Assembly: GCF_001184025.1 (NCBI RefSeq)
Contig: NZ_BBYG01000017.1
Coordinates: 248,001-312,000, forward strand
Direction of reading: 5' to 3'
DNA from: Streptomyces maremycinicus
Lineage (GTDB): Bacteria; Actinomycetota; Actinomycetes; Streptomycetales; Streptomycetaceae
DNA: 64,000 nt
Shown: one piece after another, positions 61,197 to 64,000 of the stretch
Numbering within the stretch: position 1 is the first letter of the stretch
How the letters are laid out: each line of letters starts with the position of its first letter
Notes under the pieces: generated by a model
What the model saw: only the letters and a program-made list of their open reading frames with translations
Database searches by the model: none
Told to the model about the DNA's origin: nothing
Made by a program: the position numbers and the translations under genes

Positions 61197-62429
61197 TCAG
61201 TGACGTACGCCCGCCTCCGCCGTCCGCGGTACGTGCGTCGCGACGACGCGTTCGCGGCCGGCGGACCGCGGGGCCCGGCGTGCGTCGACCGCGGCCGCGA
61301 CGCCCGCCACGACCAGGCCCAGCACGGCCAGTGCCGCTCCCGCCAGCGCGGGTGAGGTCACGCCGAGGCCCGCCGTGAGGGCCAGGCCGCCGAGCCAGGC
61401 GCCGCCGGCGTTGGCCATGTTGAAGGCGGCCTGGTTGGCGGAGGACGCCAGTGACGGGCCGGCGGCCGCCTTCTCCATGACCATCAGGTTGAGCGGCGAA
61501 CCCGTCACGAACGCCGCCACGCCGAGCAGGACCACCGCCAGCGCGCCGCCCCACGCCGTGGTCATCAGCAGCGGGAACAGGGCCAGCACGACCACCAGGG
61601 ACGTCAGACCGCCGAAGAGCGTCGGGCGCATCGCGTGGTCGGCGAGGCGGCCGCCCAGCAGGTTGCCGACCGTCGCGCCGACGCCGAACAGCGCGAGCAG
61701 CAGCGTCACGCTGGTGTCGGCGTAGCCGGCGGAGTCCGTCAGCATCGGCGTGATGTAGCTGTACGCGGAGAACAGGGCGCCGAAGCCGGCCACCGTCGTG
61801 CCGAGGGCCAGCCACACCGGCAGCGAGCGCAGGGCCGCCAGCTCGCGGCGCAGCCCGACGGCGGGCGCGTGGGTGTGGTCGCGCGGGATCAGCAGGGCCA
61901 GCGAGGCGATCGCCGCCAGGCCGATCACGCTGACGCCGAGGAAGGTCGCCCGCCAGCCGAGGTGCTGGCCCATGAGGGTGGCGACGGGGACGCCGGCGAT
62001 GTTGGCGACGGTCAGGCCGAGGAACATCAGCGACACCGAGCGGGCCTTGCGCTCCGGGGCGACCAGGTTGGTGGCGACCACCGCGCCGACGCCGAAGAAC
62101 GCGCCGTGCGGGAGACCGCTGAGGAAGCGGGCGGCCAGCAGCGAGTCGTATCCGGGGGCGAAGGCCGACAGGGCGTTGCCCACGACGAACAGGCCCATCA
62201 GGGAGATCAGGACGGTCCGGCGGGACATCCGGGCCGTGACCGCGGCCAGCAGCGGCGCCCCGATGACCACGCCGAGCGCGTAGGCCGAGACCAGGTGTCC
62301 GGCCGTCGGGATCGAGACATGCAGGTCGTCCGCGACATCGGGCAGCAGGCCCATCATCACGAACTCCGTGGTGCCGATTCCGAAGGCACCCACGGCCAGG
62401 GCGAGCAGGGCCAGGGGCATGAGGGACAC
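61197..62429 (-). CDS. MFS transporter (DHA1 drug-efflux type)
   Basis: The 410-residue protein has 12 predicted transmembrane helices. It starts PLALLALAVGAFGIGTTEFV and shows the DHA1 motifs LVSAYALGVVIGAPLLAAV, RMSRRTVL and RFLSGLPHGAFFGVGA. These are proton-coupled exporters of the AraJ/YdhP/Cmx branch. The substrate is unknown. The GTG start at 62429 has GAAAGG upstream. A CATACG...CGTATG palindrome lies 29 bases before the start. Confidence 0.9.
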   Translation of the reverse strand: MSLMPLALLALAVGAFGIGTTEFVMMGLLPDVADDLHVSIPTAGHLVSAYALGVVIGAPLLAAVTARMSRRTVLISLMGLFVVGNALSAFAPGYDSLLAARFLSGLPHGAFFGVGAVVATNLVAPERKARSVSLMFLGLTVANIAGVPVATLMGQHLGWRATFLGVSVIGLAAIASLALLIPRDHTHAPAVGLRRELAALRSLPVWLALGTTVAGFGALFSAYSYITPMLTDSAGYADTSVTLLLALFGVGATVGNLLGGRLADHAMRPTLFGGLTSLVVVLALFPLLMTTAWGGALAVVLLGVAAFVTGSPLNLMVMEKAAAGPSLASSANQAAFNMANAGGAWLGGLALTAGLGVTSPALAGAALAVLGLVVAGVAAAVDARRAPRSAGRERVVATHVPRTAEAGVRH

Positions 62430-62457
62430 GCCTTTCAGGGAGAGGGGTTCCGTTCAG

Positions 62458-62472
62458 CATACGGGTCGTATG
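62458..62472. promoter_or_regulatory. CATACGGGTCGTATG palindrome upstream of the MFS gene
   Basis: An inverted repeat with 6-bp arms and a 3-base centre lies between the MFS start and the upstream gene. GTTCCG and CGGAAC flank it further out. It is a likely operator for an unidentified repressor. Confidence 0.5.
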
Positions 62473-62527
62473 TTCAAGTACGGAACAAAGTCTCCCGGGC
62501 CCGCTATTCCGGCGGGTGACCCCCTGA

Positions 62528-63589
62528 TTAAGGTGTGGTGACCTTCACGCGCGCCGCCACCGGCAGATGGTCGCTGCCCGTCTGCGGCAGCGTCCAGGAG
62601 GTGACCGGCTCCACGCCCTTCACCATGATCTGGTCGATCCGCGCCATCGGGAACGACGCGGGCCAGCTGAAGCCGAAGCCGCTGCCCGCCGCGCCCTGGG
62701 TGGAGCGCATCTGGGAGGTCACGGCGTTGAGCGAGCGGTCGTTCATGGTGCCGTTGAGGTCGCCGAGCAGGACCACCCGGGTCAGCTTCTCGTCGACGAT
62801 CGCCTCGCCGAGCGCGTCGGCGCTCTTGTCGCGCTGCCGGGCGGTGAACCCGGCCTGGAGCTTGACCCGCACCGACGGGAGGTGGGCGACATAGACCGCG
62901 ACCTGCCCCTCCGGGGCGGTGACCGTGGCCCGCATGGCGCGCGTCCAGCCCAGCTTGATGTCGACCGGCTTCACCCCGCTCAGCGGGTACCTGCTCCACA
63001 GGCCGACCGTGCCCTGCACGGAGTGGTACTTGTACGTCCCCGCCAGCGCCTTCTCGTACACCGGCACCGCCGTCGCGGTCAGCTCCTCCAGGGCCAGCAC
63101 ATCGGCCTCTGACGCGGCCACGTCCCGGGCGGTGCCGGCCGGGTCCGGGTTGTCGGCGTTGACGTTGTGGGTGGCGACGGTGAGATCGCCGCCGCTGCCG
63201 GTCCGGTCGACGAGGAGCCCGCCGAAGAGGTTCAGCCAGACCACGGCCGGGAGGACCACGGCGATCAGCGCGGTCGCCGACTTCCGCACCACCGCCAGCA
63301 CCAGCAGCACCGGCACGAACAGGCCGATCCAGGGAAGGAACGTCTCCGTGAGACTGCCGAGGTTGCCGTAGCGGTTGGGGATCCGCGAGTGCAGCCCCAT
63401 CACCATCGAGAACACCAGCGCGAAACCGGTCAGGACCAGGCCCCGCCGCCAGATGCGCGGATCACCGCGCCAGCCCGCGCCGATCCGGCCGAGCAGAGTG
63501 CCGATCAGGCGCCGGAGCCGAACTCCCCGAGGCTCGGGACCCGAGCCTCCGTTGTCGTCCGTCTCCGTCATGTACGCCTGCTGCGCCAT
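62528..63589 (-). CDS. Membrane endonuclease/exonuclease/phosphatase-family protein
   Basis: The 353-residue protein has three hydrophobic helices near the N-terminus (about residues 48-66, 85-100 and 105-125) and a C-terminal EEP domain on the outer face. THNVNADNPDP, LEELTATAVP, VVLLGDLNGTM and GSDHLPVAARV carry the expected Asn, Glu, Asp, Asn and Asp-His residues. The fold includes nucleases and phosphodiesterases; the substrate is not predictable. ATG 63589 follows GAGGCG. Confidence 0.87.
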   Translation of the reverse strand: MAQQAYMTETDDNGGSGPEPRGVRLRRLIGTLLGRIGAGWRGDPRIWRRGLVLTGFALVFSMVMGLHSRIPNRYGNLGSLTETFLPWIGLFVPVLLVLAVVRKSATALIAVVLPAVVWLNLFGGLLVDRTGSGGDLTVATHNVNADNPDPAGTARDVAASEADVLALEELTATAVPVYEKALAGTYKYHSVQGTVGLWSRYPLSGVKPVDIKLGWTRAMRATVTAPEGQVAVYVAHLPSVRVKLQAGFTARQRDKSADALGEAIVDEKLTRVVLLGDLNGTMNDRSLNAVTSQMRSTQGAAGSGFGFSWPASFPMARIDQIMVKGVEPVTSWTLPQTGSDHLPVAARVKVTTP

Positions 63590-63771
63590 ACCGTCGCCTC
63601 ACTGCCTGCCTTGCACACCGTCCGTTCCCCCGGGTACGACCCTAGGGGATGATCGGCTTCGATCTCGCCGTCCCGTGACGGCCGTACGGGGACGAGGACG
63701 ACCGGGGCGGTCCCACGGGTTCCGGTCACGCGCCACTCGGACCGGTCTGTGACGAAACGCGCACATTGGGG

Positions 63772-64000
63772 CTACCCGGTCGCGGAACTGACGGGGCGTA
63801 GCCCGGCGAGCAGCGTGTCGACGATGCGCGCCGGGAGCTCCTCGGGAAGGTCGGCGTCGGGACGCATGACCGCGCGCACGAGCATGGGGCCCATGAAGAT
63901 GTCGTTCACCAGTTCCACGTCGAGGTCGGCGCGCAGTTCGCCGTTCTCCTGACCCCGGCGCAGGACCTCGACGGCCATCCTGCGCCGGGGTTCTATCGCC
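63772..64000 (-). CDS. TetR-family regulator, C-terminal part (cut by window end)
   Basis: The minus-strand frame is open to the window edge and ends at 63772. The visible 75 residues (AIEPRRRMAVEVLRRGQENG, ELRADLDVELVNDIFMGPML, and RIVDTLLAGLRP) match the C-terminal ligand domain of TetR proteins of the TetR_C_11 type. The helix-turn-helix lies beyond the window. The Met at 63978 is internal, not the start. Confidence 0.75.
   Translation of the reverse strand, partial: AIEPRRRMAVEVLRRGQENGELRADLDVELVNDIFMGPMLVRAVMRPDADLPEELPARIVDTLLAGLRPVSSATG

Noticed and set aside
1..64000. Insertion sequences, prophage, integrase or attachment sites
   Set aside because: No transposase or integrase motif, no terminal inverted repeats and no tRNA gene were found. 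The gene content looks like stable core chromosome.

Overview
The window is chromosomal DNA of a high-GC actinomycete, almost certainly a Streptomyces. The coding sequences are strongly GC-biased at the third codon position. GTG starts are common. Families typical of the genus are present (DUF1996 secreted protein, PP2C phosphatase, S53 peptidase, MalR-type LacI regulator, three-cysteine NsrR, GlnII, GlnE and GlnA2). From memory, the gene order resembles the glnII to glnE to glnA2 core region of Streptomyces coelicolor (around SCO2210-SCO2241). I could not align anything, so this is a recollection. I found no tRNA, rRNA, insertion sequence, CRISPR array or biosynthetic cluster.

Region 1 (1-7.3 kb): a winged-helix protein, small unknown genes, an ArsC-like reductase, a secreted protein with a low-complexity linker, the eukaryote-type glutamine synthetase glnII with candidate GlnR boxes, and a HEAT-repeat protein. 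Region 2 (7.3-21 kb): signalling and envelope functions. It holds a leader-peptide-like ORF before a winged-helix regulator, a reductase, a NarL-type kinase/regulator pair, a DUF1996 secreted protein, a lipoprotein, a sigma-like protein fused to a membrane segment, an operon pairing a probable di-iron enzyme with a 2Fe-2S flavin reductase and followed by a TetR gene, and a receiver-GAF-PP2C phosphatase.

Region 3 (21-35.2 kb): an alpha-glucan module. It contains a very large secreted amylase-pullulanase, a secreted alpha-amylase, an intracellular alpha-glucosidase, the maltose ABC importer malE-malF-malG, and the divergent repressor gene malR. Copies of a CTTGC/GCAAG motif lie in front of the pullulanase, amylase and malE/malR transcripts, which suggests one MalR regulon. 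The secreted enzymes would cut starch to maltodextrins, MalEFG would import them, and AglA would hydrolyse them. An ATPase subunit for the importer is not present here. A decayed starch-binding domain (CBM20) sits tail to tail with the amylase gene.

Region 4 (35.2-49.1 kb): a PAP2 phosphatase, an XRE regulator divergent from a second methionine aminopeptidase, an amidohydrolase/amino-acid permease operon with a divergent TetR, a LysR/EamA divergent pair, the glutamine synthetase adenylyltransferase glnE, a VOC protein and glnA2. Together with glnII this gives three glutamine-synthetase-related genes. Region 5 (49.1-64 kb): nitric-oxide defence (hmp and nsrR, each with an NsrR-like box), a PucR/CdaR-type regulator, a DUF4394 secreted protein, a DUF3105/DUF305 pair, an S53 peptidase, NAD synthetase nadE, an SRPBCC/MarR pair, an MFS exporter, a membrane endonuclease/phosphatase-family protein, and a TetR gene cut by the window edge.

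Two features recur across the window. Many solitary genes have a TANNNT-like -10 hexamer 6-8 bases before the start codon and no Shine-Dalgarno sequence, as expected of leaderless mRNAs. Short in-phase tandem repeats (12-24 bp units) occur in gene ends and between genes.
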